Part shown: positions 35,316 through 45,960 of the stretch, one piece after another
Layout of the letters: every line of letters begins with the position of its first letter
How positions within the stretch are numbered: position 1 is the first letter of the stretch
Assembly: GCA_965279295.1 (NCBI GenBank)
Contig: CBDIHQ010000018.1
Source of the DNA: Aquabacter sp965279295
GTDB taxonomy: Bacteria; Pseudomonadota; Alphaproteobacteria; Rhizobiales; Xanthobacteraceae
Length of the DNA: 64,000 nucleotides
Reading direction: 5' to 3' (one strand)
Notes under the pieces: generated by a model
Databases searched by the model: none
What the model saw: only the letters and a program-made list of their open reading frames with translations
Told to the model about the DNA's origin: nothing
Program-made: the position numbers and the translations under genes

Positions 35316-35654
35316 TCAGCCGATGGCGCGATCGCCGATCGGAACACCCTTTTCCTCGAAAAGCGGAAGCAGTTCGCCACCCTGGAACATCTCGCGGATA
35401 ATGTCGCAACCGCCGAGGAATTCGCCCTTCACGTAGATCTGGGGAATGGTCGGCCAGCTTGCATAGTCCTTGATGCCCTGGCGCAGCTCGTCGGATTCAA
35501 GAACATTGACGCCTTTGAACGGCACGCCGATGTGGTCGAGAATCTGGACCACCTGACCGGAGAAGCCGCACATGGGGAATTGCGGCGTGCCCTTCATGAA
35601 CACCACCACATCGTTGCCTTTGACCTCGCGGTCGATGAATTCGCGAATGCTCAT
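35316..35654 (-). CDS. grxD: Monothiol glutaredoxin (Grx4/GrxD type)
   Basis: A 112-residue monothiol glutaredoxin with the CGFS active site in PQFPMCGFSGQVVQILD, plus WPTIPQIYVKGEFLGGCDI for glutathione binding. These proteins bind a bridging [2Fe-2S] cluster with glutathione and pass it to target proteins, often as a heterodimer with BolA. The bolA gene is the neighbour upstream on the same strand, 115 bases away, with a hairpin between. The ATG start and length are typical. Confidence 0.96.
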   Translation of the reverse strand: MSIREFIDREVKGNDVVVFMKGTPQFPMCGFSGQVVQILDHIGVPFKGVNVLESDELRQGIKDYASWPTIPQIYVKGEFLGGCDIIREMFQGGELLPLFEEKGVPIGDRAIG

Positions 35655-35727
35655 GTCTTGCGCCTAAAAATGGGCCGGCCGCGCCGGTTCATGCCTCAAG
35701 ATCGGTCCTCGACATCAAAAGCGCAAG

Positions 35728-35752
35728 ATGGCCCTGCCATGCGCAGGGCCAT
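35728..35752 (-). terminator. Hairpin between bolA and grxD
   Basis: Stem ATGGCCCTG / CAGGGCCAT with a 7-base loop, starting 17 bases after the bolA stop on the minus strand. A T run is not obvious, so it may terminate only in part. Confidence 0.5.
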
Positions 35753-35769
35753 TTCAGGCGCGGATGGCT

Positions 35770-36003
35770 TTAGGCCGGCACCGAGGTCTTTAGGGCGAGC
35801 GCGTGGAGCGCGCCGCCCATATTGCCCTGGAGGGCGGCATAAACCATCTGGTGCTGCTGCACCCTGCTCTTTCCGCGGAACGCCTCGGAAACGATGGTTG
35901 CGGCGTAATGGTCGCCGTCACCCGCAAGGTCCTGGATGCTCACTTCGGCGTCGGGAAACGCCTGCTTGATCAGTCGTTCTATGTCGGCGGCAGGCATGGC
36001 CAT
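35770..36003 (-). CDS. bolA: BolA family protein
   Basis: A 77-residue protein with the class II KH-like BolA fold: IERLIKQAFPDAEVSIQDLA, the conserved HYAATIVSEAF with its histidine, and VQQHQMVYAALQGNM. BolA-like proteins form [2Fe-2S]-bridged heterodimers with monothiol glutaredoxins and take part in iron-sulfur trafficking and iron regulation. It starts 15 bases after purL, so it is probably co-transcribed with the purine genes, a conserved arrangement in alphaproteobacteria, and precedes grxD. Confidence 0.95.
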   Translation of the reverse strand: MAMPAADIERLIKQAFPDAEVSIQDLAGDGDHYAATIVSEAFRGKSRVQQHQMVYAALQGNMGGALHALALKTSVPA

Positions 36004-36018
36004 GGTGTCATCCTTCCG

Positions 36019-38232
<2,214 letters not shown>

Positions 38233-38359
38233 GTTCGTCCGATCCCATCCGATGGCGCGCCGCGGCATACGGACCCCGGTCGCATCGAAATTCACACTAA
38301 TGGAGAAATGAGCCGAGCCCACAGATAAGACCGCGCCGCGATCTTATCCAAGGTGATCA

Positions 38360-39058
38360 TCACGCCGCCTTCAACGAGGCGGCCAAGCTTTCAAACAAGC
38401 CGCGACCATCGATCGGGCCGATCTCCGGCTCGATATGATTTTCCGGATGCGGCATCATGCCGAGAATGTTGTGCTTCCTGGAATAGATGCCCGCGATGCC
38501 ATTAATGGCGCCGTTGGGGCCGTCCGCCTCGTCGATGTCGCCATCCCGCCGGGCGTATCGGAACGCCACGCGGCCTTCCGACTCAAGCACGCGGATGGTT
38601 TCCTCGTCGGCGGTGTAGTTGCCCTCCCCGTGCGCCACGGGAACACGCAGCAACTCGCCCTTGCGATAGGCCCGCGTGAACGCGGTGTCGGCGCGCTCGA
38701 CGCGCAGATGCACCTCACGGCACACAAAGCGCAGCTTGGCATTGCGCACCAGAACCCCTGGCAGCATGCCCGCCTCGCAGAGAATCTGAAATCCGTTGCA
38801 GATGCCCAGCACCAGACCGCCCTTGTCGGCGTGAACCCGCACCGCATCCATGATCTTGGCGCGCGCGGCGATGGCGCCGCAGCGGAGATAGTCGCCATAG
38901 GAGAAGCCGCCAGCCAGAACCACCAGATCGGTGTTCTGAGGCAGTTCTGTCTCGGTATGCCAGACTGTCGTGACCTGTGAGTGCGAGACGAGCTTCAAGG
39001 CTCGCTCTATGTCGCGCTCGCGGTTGGTCCCGGGAAAGAGGATGACGGCAGACTTCAT
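38360..39058 (-). CDS. purQ: Phosphoribosylformylglycinamidine synthase subunit PurQ
   Basis: The 232-residue class I glutamine amidotransferase supplies ammonia to PurL. The nucleophilic cysteine is in LVLGICNGFQILCEAGMLPG, and the His-Glu pair is in MMPHPENHIEPEIG. The N-terminus KSAVILFPGTNRERDI is typical. It lies between purS (61 bases upstream) and purL. The order purS-purQ-purL is standard for this group. Confidence 0.97.
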   Translation of the reverse strand: MKSAVILFPGTNRERDIERALKLVSHSQVTTVWHTETELPQNTDLVVLAGGFSYGDYLRCGAIAARAKIMDAVRVHADKGGLVLGICNGFQILCEAGMLPGVLVRNAKLRFVCREVHLRVERADTAFTRAYRKGELLRVPVAHGEGNYTADEETIRVLESEGRVAFRYARRDGDIDEADGPNGAINGIAGIYSRKHNILGMMPHPENHIEPEIGPIDGRGLFESLAASLKAA

Positions 39059-39119
39059 GGCTTAGACCTGCGACAGCATCTTGAACTTGACCTGCGCCGT
39101 GAACCGATGTCGCGTGCGA

Positions 39120-39362
39120 TCATTCGGCAAACTCGACCCGATAGGTCTCGATCACGGTGTTTGCGAGCAGTTTGTCGCAAGCATCCTTCAACACGGCTTC
39201 GGCGGACGCCTTGTCATTGCCCGCCAGTTCCACGTCGAAAACCTTGCCCTGCCGCACACTCTGGACCCCGGAGACCCCGAGCGAGCGCAAAGCGCCCTCG
39301 ATGGCCTTGCCCTGCGGGTCAAGCACTGCGGATTTCAGCGTGACGATCACACGCGCCTTCAT
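39120..39362 (-). CDS. purS: Phosphoribosylformylglycinamidine synthase subunit PurS
   Basis: An 80-residue protein that joins PurL and PurQ in the three-part FGAM synthase. It shows the family pattern KARVIVTLKSAVLDPQGKAI, then LRSLGVSGVQSVRQGKVFDV and CDKLLANTVIETYRVE. The length is normal. It follows purC by 70 bases, across a hairpin that may reduce read-through. Confidence 0.95.
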   Translation of the reverse strand: MKARVIVTLKSAVLDPQGKAIEGALRSLGVSGVQSVRQGKVFDVELAGNDKASAEAVLKDACDKLLANTVIETYRVEFAE

Positions 39363-39384
39363 GAAGCACCATTCTTAACAGAAG

Positions 39385-39404
39385 CGGGGGCCTTATGGCC
39401 CCCG
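39385..39404 (-). terminator. Hairpin between purC and purS
   Basis: Perfect 8-base stem CGGGGGCC / GGCCCCCG with a 4-base loop, followed on the minus strand by CTTCTGTTAAG. It begins 28 bases after the purC stop codon. Confidence 0.6.
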
Positions 39405-39432
39405 TCGCAGTTGGGATCAAGCGTCAGTCCGC

Positions 39433-40197
39433 TCACTTCACCAGGATCGGGCCCTTCGCCAGGGTCGGTTCGTTCTCACCCAGGATGCCGAGGCGCCGGG
39501 CGACTTCCGAATAGGCTTCGACCAGACCGCCCATGTCGCGACGGAACCGGTCCTTATCGAGCTTGTCGGCGGACTTCACGTCCCACAGACGGCACGAATC
39601 GGGACTGATTTCATCGGCCACCACGATACGCATCATGTCGTTTTCCCAAAGTCGCCCGCATTCCATCTTGAAATCCACAAGACGGATGCCGACGCCCAGG
39701 AAAAGGCCGGAGAGGAAATCGTTCACGCGGATGGCGAGCGCGATGATGTCGTCGATTTCCTGGGTGGTCGCCCAGCCAAAGGCCGTGACGTGCTCCTCGG
39801 AGACCAGCGGGTCGTTCAGCGCATCGTTCTTGTAATAGAATTCGATGATCGAACGCGGCAGGGCCGTACCTTCCTCGATGCCGAGGCGGGTGGACAGCGA
39901 ACCTGCGGCCACGTTGCGAACCACAACCTCAAGCGGAATGATTTCCACTTCGCGGATCAACTGCTCGCGCATGTTGAGCCGGCGGATGAAGTGAGTCGGC
40001 ACGCCGATTTCATTCAACCGCGAGAAAATGTATTCCGAGATACGGTTGTTCAGCACCCCCTTGCCGTCGATGACCTCGTGCTTCTTGTTGTTGAAGGCGG
40101 TGGCATCATCCTTGAAATGCTGGATCAGCGTTCCAGGCTCTGGGCCTTCATAGAGGACCTTCGCCTTGCCTTCATAGATGCGGCGGCGGCGGCTCAT
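39433..40197 (-). CDS. purC: Phosphoribosylaminoimidazole-succinocarboxamide synthase
   Basis: The 254-residue SAICAR synthetase joins aspartate to CAIR. It begins RRRRIYEGKAKVLYEGPEPG and carries FKDDATAFNNKKHEVIDGKG, RNVAAGSLSTRLGIEEGT, LVDFKMECGR and DEISPDSCRLWD, all typical. I start at ATG 40197, the usual N-terminus in Hyphomicrobiales; ATG 40227 or a further upstream start would add unmatched residues. It leads the block purC-purS-purQ-purL and diverges from the DUF1476 gene. Confidence 0.97.
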   Translation of the reverse strand: MSRRRRIYEGKAKVLYEGPEPGTLIQHFKDDATAFNNKKHEVIDGKGVLNNRISEYIFSRLNEIGVPTHFIRRLNMREQLIREVEIIPLEVVVRNVAAGSLSTRLGIEEGTALPRSIIEFYYKNDALNDPLVSEEHVTAFGWATTQEIDDIIALAIRVNDFLSGLFLGVGIRLVDFKMECGRLWENDMMRIVVADEISPDSCRLWDVKSADKLDKDRFRRDMGGLVEAYSEVARRLGILGENEPTLAKGPILVK

Positions 40198-40396
40198 GGG
40201 GGTATACCGTTGATTGAGGAAATCCATGGGTTTGCCAAGGCTCCGTTCGGGTGACGCTCCTCGGCGAGGCGCAACGTTTGCTGTTGTGCAGCGCACGATA
40301 CACCCTGACGGACACTAGCCGATTGCCGGGCGGTATACAACGCGCTGTGATAATCGGGCTCAAAGACGCAATGTGCGTGCACCCTATCCGTTGATC

Positions 40397-40413
40397 TAGG
40401 GGAACCGCCCCTA
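40397..40413. promoter_or_regulatory. Small dyad in the purC/DUF1476 divergent region
   Basis: TAGGGG-AACCG-CCCCTA, 6-base arms, overlapping a TATATT hexamer (40412-40417). A second dyad AGCGGC-GT-GCCGCT lies at 40437-40450. They may be operator or 5' leader elements of the divergent genes; no regulator can be named. Confidence 0.3.
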
Positions 40414-40490
40414 TATTCAAGAGCGCAGGGCGGGACAGCGGCGTGCCGCTACCCATGTATCTGTCACGAAACATCAATAAGAGGGTTGCC

Positions 40491-40814
40491 ATGACCACGT
40501 TCGACAGGCGCGAGGATGGCTTCGAGAAGGCTTACGCGCTGGACGAGGAAATTCGCTTCAAGGCTTTGGCGCGGCGAAACAAGCTGCTTGGCCTATGGGC
40601 CGCCGAAAAGCTTGGTCTCGCCGAAGAAGACGCGCAGGCCTATGCCAAGGAAGTGGTCGTTGCCGACCTCGAAGAACATGGCGATGAAGACGTGTTCCGC
40701 AAATTGCGCACGGATTTCGATGCCAAGAGCGTCGAAGTTTCGGATCACCAGATTCGCCGCAACATGGACGAATTCCTGTCCCAGGCCGTTCAGGCGATCC
40801 GCGCGACGGATTGA
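40491..40814 (+). CDS. DUF1476 protein (F1-ATPase zeta-type inhibitor)
   Basis: A 107-residue helical protein beginning MTTFDRREDGFEKAYALDEE and containing FKALARRNKLLGLWAAEKLG and VFRKLRTDFDAKSVEVSDHQ. This is the DUF1476 family, whose Paracoccus member is the zeta subunit that inhibits ATP hydrolysis by F1-ATPase. The ATP synthase genes are not nearby. Start ATG 40491 has GAGGG upstream; the reading frame is open further upstream but that part does not match the family. Confidence 0.92.
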   Translation: MTTFDRREDGFEKAYALDEEIRFKALARRNKLLGLWAAEKLGLAEEDAQAYAKEVVVADLEEHGDEDVFRKLRTDFDAKSVEVSDHQIRRNMDEFLSQAVQAIRATD

Positions 40815-40880
40815 GGCCTGCTGCCCGGTGCTGTTCCGGGGCAACATGATGCGGCGGATTCGCCGCTCGGAGTGTGAGAC

Positions 40881-41306
40881 ATGAGACGTTCGGGTTGGTT
40901 TCTTCTCGCCGCCGCGGCGTTCCTCCTTCCAGCGGTGCCGGCTATGGCCGGCTCCGCTTTGGTTCTTCAGCAGGTCAACGTGCGCAGTGGGCCGGGGACC
41001 AATTTTCCCTCTGTCGGGCAAATTCCCCAGGGCGCGAACATCGAGGTCATGGCCTGCACGCCGGCCTGGTGCACCATCGCCTGGCCTGGGCCGGCTTTCG
41101 TCGCCGCCAGCTATCTCGGCTTTGACGGCCCGCCGCCTTATGTGAACGGGCCGTTGGTGGTTCCTGCCGCCCCGATCTATGTGGCCCCGCCGGTGGTCTA
41201 TGCACCGCCACCCCCGGTTTATTACGGGCCGCCCCCAACCTTCTATGGCGTTCCCCCGGGCCCCGGTCCCGGCGTGTACGGCGGCGTGATCGTCGGGGGC
41301 TACTGA
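40881..41306 (+). CDS. Secreted bacterial SH3 domain protein with Pro/Tyr-rich tail
   Basis: A 141-residue protein with a signal peptide (RRSGWFLLAAAAFLLPAVPA, cleavage after AMA), one SH3b domain (VNVRSGPGTNFPSVGQIPQG to AASYLGFDG; residues 28-82) and a low-complexity tail rich in Pro, Tyr, Val and Gly ending GGVIVGGY. SH3b domains often bind peptidoglycan or protein ligands in the envelope. The domain has a Cys pair (ACTPAWC) that could form a disulfide. It lies between DUF1476 and MgtC on the same strand. Confidence 0.85.
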   Translation: MRRSGWFLLAAAAFLLPAVPAMAGSALVLQQVNVRSGPGTNFPSVGQIPQGANIEVMACTPAWCTIAWPGPAFVAASYLGFDGPPPYVNGPLVVPAAPIYVAPPVVYAPPPPVYYGPPPTFYGVPPGPGPGVYGGVIVGGY

Positions 41307-41357
41307 CCTTCAGGCGATACGCTCGCTTTCGGCATATCGTCTGCTGCGGAGGTATCA

Positions 41358-42050
41358 GTGATTTTATCTCCCGGTTGGGCCGATATCAGCCTGAGGCTCC
41401 TTTGCGCCTTCATCGCCTGCTGCGTGGTGGGCCTTGACCGTGAGTGGCAGGAGCGCGCGGCGGGCATGCGCACCACGGTCCTCGTGGGCATGGCGGCTTG
41501 CTTCGCGGCGGTCAGCACCAATCTGCTTCTGGGCACCACAGGCAAGGAAAGCGGCGGCTTCGCGCAGATCGACGTCATGCGCCTGCCATTGGGTATCCTG
41601 ACCGGCATAGGCTTCATCGGTGCCGGTGCGATCATCCGGCGCGATGGCCTGGTGCATGGCGTGACGACTGCAGCCACGCTCTGGTTCGTCACCGTAATGG
41701 GCCTGTGCTTCGGGCTCGGCCAATTGAGTCTTGGCGGAGCGGCTTTCGTCATCTCCCTCTTTGTCCTGGGTGGCCTGAAGCGCCTCGAAGGACATCTCAA
41801 CCGCCAGAAAGAGGCCAGCCTTGCGATTACCCTGGGGCGCGAGGGTCCGGGCGAGGCGGCGATAAAAGCCCTCATCACCGGCTCCAATGCGCGCGTGCGG
41901 CGCATGTTCGTCCGCTATGAGCCGGCTGCCGGGCGGCGGGAATACCGGTTCCAGCTTTGGGCCGAAGCATCGAACCTCGGCACGGCGCCGGCCTTCATCG
42001 CCGTGCTACGCGAGATGCCCGGCGTGGAGCAGGTGGATTGGGAGATGTAG
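41358..42050 (+). CDS. MgtC/SapB family membrane protein
   Basis: A 230-residue protein with an N-terminal membrane domain of about five helices and a soluble C-terminal domain (about 150-230). MgtC signatures are CCVVGLDREWQERAAGMRTT, GFIGAGAIIRRDGLVHGVTT and AATLWFVTVMGLCFGLGQ. MgtC proteins affect Mg2+ homeostasis, acid tolerance and ATP synthase activity in pathogens. In non-pathogens the role is unclear. A GTG start at 41358 gives the normal N-terminus. A strong terminator follows. Confidence 0.9.
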   Translation: MILSPGWADISLRLLCAFIACCVVGLDREWQERAAGMRTTVLVGMAACFAAVSTNLLLGTTGKESGGFAQIDVMRLPLGILTGIGFIGAGAIIRRDGLVHGVTTAATLWFVTVMGLCFGLGQLSLGGAAFVISLFVLGGLKRLEGHLNRQKEASLAITLGREGPGEAAIKALITGSNARVRRMFVRYEPAAGRREYRFQLWAEASNLGTAPAFIAVLREMPGVEQVDWEM

Positions 42051-42078
42051 CCGCCTGCTCCCGTGCGCGCACAAACGA

Positions 42079-42104
42079 AAAGGGCCGCCCGAAGGCGGCC
42101 CTTT
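42079..42104. terminator. Bidirectional terminator between mgtC-like gene and rpsD
   Basis: Stem AAAGGGCCGCC / GGCGGCCCTTT (11 pairs) with a CGAA tetraloop, lying between convergent genes. A short A/T flank is present on both sides. Confidence 0.85.
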
Positions 42105-42128
42105 GACTGTCTGCGGTGTCCCGAGGGA

Positions 42129-42746
42129 TCAGCGCGAATAGAACTCGACCACCAGGTTCGGTTCCATCTGAACCGGATAGGGGACTTCGTTCAGCTCGGG
42201 AATGCGCACGAACGTGGCGGCGAGCTTGTTCTGGTCGACTTCTAGGTAATCAGGAATGTCGCGCTCGGCGAGTTGCATGGCTTCCAACACCAGGGCCATC
42301 TGCTTGGAGGCGTCCTTGACCTCGATCACATCGCCGATCTTCACGAGGTAAGACGGGATGTTCACGCGGCGGCCGTTCACCTTGACGTGGCCGTGGCTCA
42401 CGAACTGGCGGGCGGCGAACACGGTGGGCACGAACTTGGCGCGGTAGACCACCGCGTCCAGCCGGCGCTCCAGGAGGCCGATCAGGTTGGCGCCGGTGTC
42501 GCCCTTGAGGCGGCCCGCTTCCACGTAGGTCGCATGGAACTGCTTCTCGCCGATGGAGCCATAATAGCCCTTCAGCTTCTGCTTAGCGCGCAGCTGCACG
42601 CCGAAGTCGGAAAGCTTGCCCTTGCGGCGCTGGCCGTGCTGGCCGGGGCCGTATTCGCGACGATTGATGGGGCTCTTCGGGCGGCCCCAGATGTTCTCGC
42701 CCATGCGGCGGTCGAGTTTGTGCTTCGCCGCTATCCGCTTGCTCAT
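42129..42746 (-). CDS. rpsD: 30S ribosomal protein S4
   Basis: The 205-residue primary 16S rRNA-binding protein starts MSKRIAAKHKLDRRMGENIW and has the N-terminal domain with SPINRREYGPGQHGQRRKGK, followed by the S4 RNA-binding domain RRLDAVVYRAKFVPTVFAAR and VSHGHVKVNGRRVNIPSYLV. The length is normal. The start at ATG 42746 is set by the family. It stands alone, outside the ribosomal operons, as is usual in alphaproteobacteria. Confidence 0.98.
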   Translation of the reverse strand: MSKRIAAKHKLDRRMGENIWGRPKSPINRREYGPGQHGQRRKGKLSDFGVQLRAKQKLKGYYGSIGEKQFHATYVEAGRLKGDTGANLIGLLERRLDAVVYRAKFVPTVFAARQFVSHGHVKVNGRRVNIPSYLVKIGDVIEVKDASKQMALVLEAMQLAERDIPDYLEVDQNKLAATFVRIPELNEVPYPVQMEPNLVVEFYSR

Positions 42747-42996
42747 GTAACGCTGATCCTTGTTGCGTCTTGGAGTGGATCGCGCCCCTCCTCTGTGGCC
42801 CCGGCGAACCGGCACCACCGACAGGCCCGCCGGCGAGCTGCCGACGAAAGCCACGGGTGCGTGAAAAAACCAAACATATCACCGCCGGCCGAAGGTTCGA
42901 CCAGCGAGACGCAGGCTTCTACGTGCGCGACACTTCTGTGTCAACGTTCCGGTTGCGTGTGTGCTTTAAGCTAGGGGATCGCGTTCGGAGCCGTGA

Positions 42997-43737
42997 ATGA
43001 GAATCCTTGTCCTCCAGCATGCCGCCACTGAGCATCCCGGCACCTTTCGGGATTTCATGCGTGCGGACGATATTGCCTGGGACACGGTGGAACTCGACCG
43101 GGGCGGCGAAATACCAGTTCTCGCGGGATATGACGCGCTTCTGGTGCTCGGCGGCCCCATGGATGTCTGGCAGGAGGATCTGCACCCCTGGATGATTGAG
43201 GAAAAGCGGGTGATCCGGGACTGGGTTCGCGCGGATCGCCCCTTCCTCGGCATCTGCCTGGGGCACCAGCTTCTCGCGGAAGCGATGGGCGGCGAGGTGA
43301 GCCTGATGCGCCAGCCGGAGGTCGGCGTCTGCGATATCAGCCTGACGCCTGCCGGGCGGGATTCGCGGCTGTTCGCGGGTACGGCGGACGTTTTTCCGGC
43401 GCTGCAGTGGCATGGGGCGGCGATCACCCGGCTACCTGCCGGCGCTCGGGTGCTGGCGGAAAATATCCATTGCGCCATCCAGTCCATTCAGGTGGGCGAG
43501 CGGGCGTTCGGCATCCAGTATCATGTGGAACTGACCGAGAGCACGGTCCGCGACTGGGGCGCGATTCCCGAATACCGCTGCGCACTCGAATCCATCACCG
43601 GCCCGGATGGGCAGGCGCTTCTGGAGGCCGCCGCCACGCAGCACATGGCGGTGCTCCACAAGGCGGCGGCGCAGCTCTACGGGAATTTCCGGGCGGTGAT
43701 GCGCGAATGGAGCGCGGCCAACGCTTCCGTCTGTTAG
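42997..43737 (+). CDS. Class I glutamine amidotransferase-like protein
   Basis: A 246-residue stand-alone amidotransferase of the GuaA/YfeJ-like type. The nucleophile elbow is FLGICLGHQLLAEAMGG; the His-Glu pair appears as FGIQYHVELTEST, where most relatives read QFHPE. An N-terminal RILVLQHAATEHPGTF and LLVLGGPMDVWQED are typical of this subgroup, which includes gamma-glutamyl hydrolases and unassigned GATases. The target is unknown. Its stop overlaps the convergent lytic transglycosylase by 4 bases. Confidence 0.88.
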   Translation: MRILVLQHAATEHPGTFRDFMRADDIAWDTVELDRGGEIPVLAGYDALLVLGGPMDVWQEDLHPWMIEEKRVIRDWVRADRPFLGICLGHQLLAEAMGGEVSLMRQPEVGVCDISLTPAGRDSRLFAGTADVFPALQWHGAAITRLPAGARVLAENIHCAIQSIQVGERAFGIQYHVELTESTVRDWGAIPEYRCALESITGPDGQALLEAAATQHMAVLHKAAAQLYGNFRAVMREWSAANASVC

Positions 43738-44978
43738 CGGCCGCGCAATGCGGTGAGGACCTTCAGGCCAGGGTAGCCGTCCGCCGGAGAGAGCCCCGCC
43801 TGCTGCTGGAACGCCCGCACCGCGCGCATGGTGTCTTGCCCGACGCGCCCATCCGTTCCGCCGGTGTCGAAGCCGTTTCGGGTCAGGCGCTGCTGGATTT
43901 CCTGGATTTCCGCGAGTGCGAGCGTGCGCTCGCCGTCTGCCCAGGGGGTGACGAAGGCGCCCTCGCCGGCAATCCGGTCGCCAAGGTGGCAAACGGCCAG
44001 GGCATAGCTCGAGGAGGGATTGTAGGAGCGCACGGCGTAGAAGTTCGGCAGCAGAATCAGGGCTGGGCCGCCGTTCCCGCCCGGCAGCCAGAGCCGCGCT
44101 TGCGCGTCATAACCTGCCATCGATCCACCTTCGATGGTGGTGATGCCATGCGCCCCCCAGGCATCGAGCGACCGCCAGGTCTTGGCGTCCGCGAGCTTTG
44201 TGTCGAAGCCGCTAGGCAGGCGCACCTCGAACCCCCACGGTTCGCCGCGCCGGTATTTTCCGCGCTTTACCAGATAGTTGGCGGTGCCTGCTAAAGCATC
44301 ATCCGGCTTTCCGAAGGGCGAGATGCGCCCGTTGCGGTCGAAGTCCACGCCCATGTTGAGCCAGACTTCGGGCATCCATTGGGTGTGCCCCATGGCGCCG
44401 GCCCACGAACCGACCATCTCCCCCGGCGTGCCCCAGCCGCGCTGGACGATCACCAAGGCGTTGAGCAACTCGGTTTCCCAATAGGTCCGCCGCCTTGGCT
44501 CCCCCCAAGCCAATGCCGACAGGGAGTTGAACACCGACTTCATGTGTCGCGGGTTTTCCACCACGTCACCGAATGCGGATTCCATGCCCCAATATCCCAG
44601 CATCACGCGGCGATCGACGCCGAACGCTTCCTCGATGCGGTTGAACAGCCCGGCGTATTCCGCCGCCCGCTTGCGCCCGGTCTCGATGCGCCATTCGGAA
44701 ACACGTCGGTTGAGATACTGCCAGACCTGTTCTTGGAACTCAGGTTGCGCCTTGTCGGCGGCATAGACGCTCTTGTCGGGCACGACGCCCGCCATCACCT
44801 GGTCGTAGACTTCGCTGCTGACGCCGCGCGCCAGTGCCCGGGCCTTGAACTTGGCCACCCAGGCCGGAAAAGGCAGAGCGGCGGTCTGTGCGAATGCCGT
44901 CCCCGGCACGAACGCCGCGCCGATCAGGCCGGCTAGAACGCTGCGCCGGCCGAGGTTGTAAGAGTTTTCCCCGGCCAT
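43734..44978 (-). CDS. Lytic murein transglycosylase (MltB/SLT_2 type) with peptidoglycan-binding domain
   Basis: A 414-residue protein with a signal peptide that has twin arginines (NLGRRSVLAGLIGAAF, then TAFAQ), an SLT_2 domain (about 35-340) with catalytic E133 in LGYWGMESAFGDV and GAMGHTQWMPEVWLNMG, and a C-terminal PG_binding_1 domain (about 350-414) with IQQRLTRNGFDTGGTDGRVG. It cleaves the MurNAc-GlcNAc bond to give 1,6-anhydro ends. Its ATG shares one base with the murI stop (TGATG), so the peptidoglycan genes are coupled. The RR motif may mean Tat export. Confidence 0.92.
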   Translation of the reverse strand: MAGENSYNLGRRSVLAGLIGAAFVPGTAFAQTAALPFPAWVAKFKARALARGVSSEVYDQVMAGVVPDKSVYAADKAQPEFQEQVWQYLNRRVSEWRIETGRKRAAEYAGLFNRIEEAFGVDRRVMLGYWGMESAFGDVVENPRHMKSVFNSLSALAWGEPRRRTYWETELLNALVIVQRGWGTPGEMVGSWAGAMGHTQWMPEVWLNMGVDFDRNGRISPFGKPDDALAGTANYLVKRGKYRRGEPWGFEVRLPSGFDTKLADAKTWRSLDAWGAHGITTIEGGSMAGYDAQARLWLPGGNGGPALILLPNFYAVRSYNPSSSYALAVCHLGDRIAGEGAFVTPWADGERTLALAEIQEIQQRLTRNGFDTGGTDGRVGQDTMRAVRAFQQQAGLSPADGYPGLKVLTALRGR

Positions 44979-45847
44979 CAAGACGCCACCGCGATACGCG
45001 CGGGAAGTACCTCAGAGGTCTCCACGGTGCGCTGAAGGATATTTGCCACCAGCTTCGAATCCAGTGGCGCCCCTGTTGACACCAGCCGGACCGGCTTGGG
45101 ACTGCAAGCGGACGAGGTCGGCCCCAGCAGGGAGACAACACGCCGCGCGATGGCGGGCGCGGGGTCGACCCAGGAGACCGGCCAGGGCGCGAGGCGCCGC
45201 AAATGGTCGAGAATCAGGGTGTAGTGGGTGCAGGCGAGGACCACGGTATCGGTACGCCCGCCCTCGTCCCGCACGAAACAGGGGGCGATTTCGGCGCGGA
45301 TTTCGGCGTCGTCAACCGTCTCGCCGTGCAGCAGGGCTTCCGCTAAGCCGGCAAGGCGGTCGCTCGGGACCAGAGAGACCTTGCAGGCACTGGCGAATTC
45401 GCGGATCAGGCCGGCGGTATAGTCGCGCCTCACCGTGCCGGGGGTCGCAAGCACGCTCACCCGTTTGGAGACAGACGCCGCGCATGCCGGCTTGATCGCC
45501 GGCACTGTGCCGATGAACGGGACCGAATGCCGCGCCCGAAGGGTCGGCAGCGCCAGTGTGGACGCGGTATTGCAAGCGACGACGACGATATCCGGCCGGT
45601 ACTTGGCGATCAGATCGTCCATCACCTCGGCAACACGGGCCGTCAGAGCCGGTTCGCTCATGGCGCCGTAAGGGAAGGCCGCGGCATCGGCCGCGTAGAC
45701 ATAATTCCCGTCCGGCCGAAGCCGGGTGATTTCCTGAAACACCGACAAGCCGCCAAGGCCCGAGTCGAAAACGAGAATGTTCGGCGAATGGAATTCTGCG
45801 GACGGCACGACAGCGTATCTTTCAGCCGAAGCGGTTACACTCGACAT
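44978..45847 (-). CDS. murI: Glutamate racemase
   Basis: The 289-residue enzyme makes D-glutamate for peptidoglycan. Both catalytic cysteines are visible: C92 in IVVVACNTASTLALP and the second in VVLACTHYTLILDHL. The N-terminal VFDSGLGGLSVFQEI and AFPYGAMSE motifs are typical. The start ATG at 45847 gives a somewhat long N-terminus (24 residues before the family start NILVFDSG), and a start nearer is possible. The lytic transglycosylase gene follows with a TGATG overlap. Confidence 0.95.
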   Translation of the reverse strand: MSSVTASAERYAVVPSAEFHSPNILVFDSGLGGLSVFQEITRLRPDGNYVYAADAAAFPYGAMSEPALTARVAEVMDDLIAKYRPDIVVVACNTASTLALPTLRARHSVPFIGTVPAIKPACAASVSKRVSVLATPGTVRRDYTAGLIREFASACKVSLVPSDRLAGLAEALLHGETVDDAEIRAEIAPCFVRDEGGRTDTVVLACTHYTLILDHLRRLAPWPVSWVDPAPAIARRVVSLLGPTSSACSPKPVRLVSTGAPLDSKLVANILQRTVETSEVLPARIAVAS

Positions 45848-45960
45848 GATTTATCCTCATCGCCCCAGGCAATATTGTGTCGGGGCTCTGGTAAAGGAAG
45901 CATGAGCGTCGACCAGAGCGTCACATTCCACAGGGTCGGCGAAGGGGGACGGCAGGCGGC

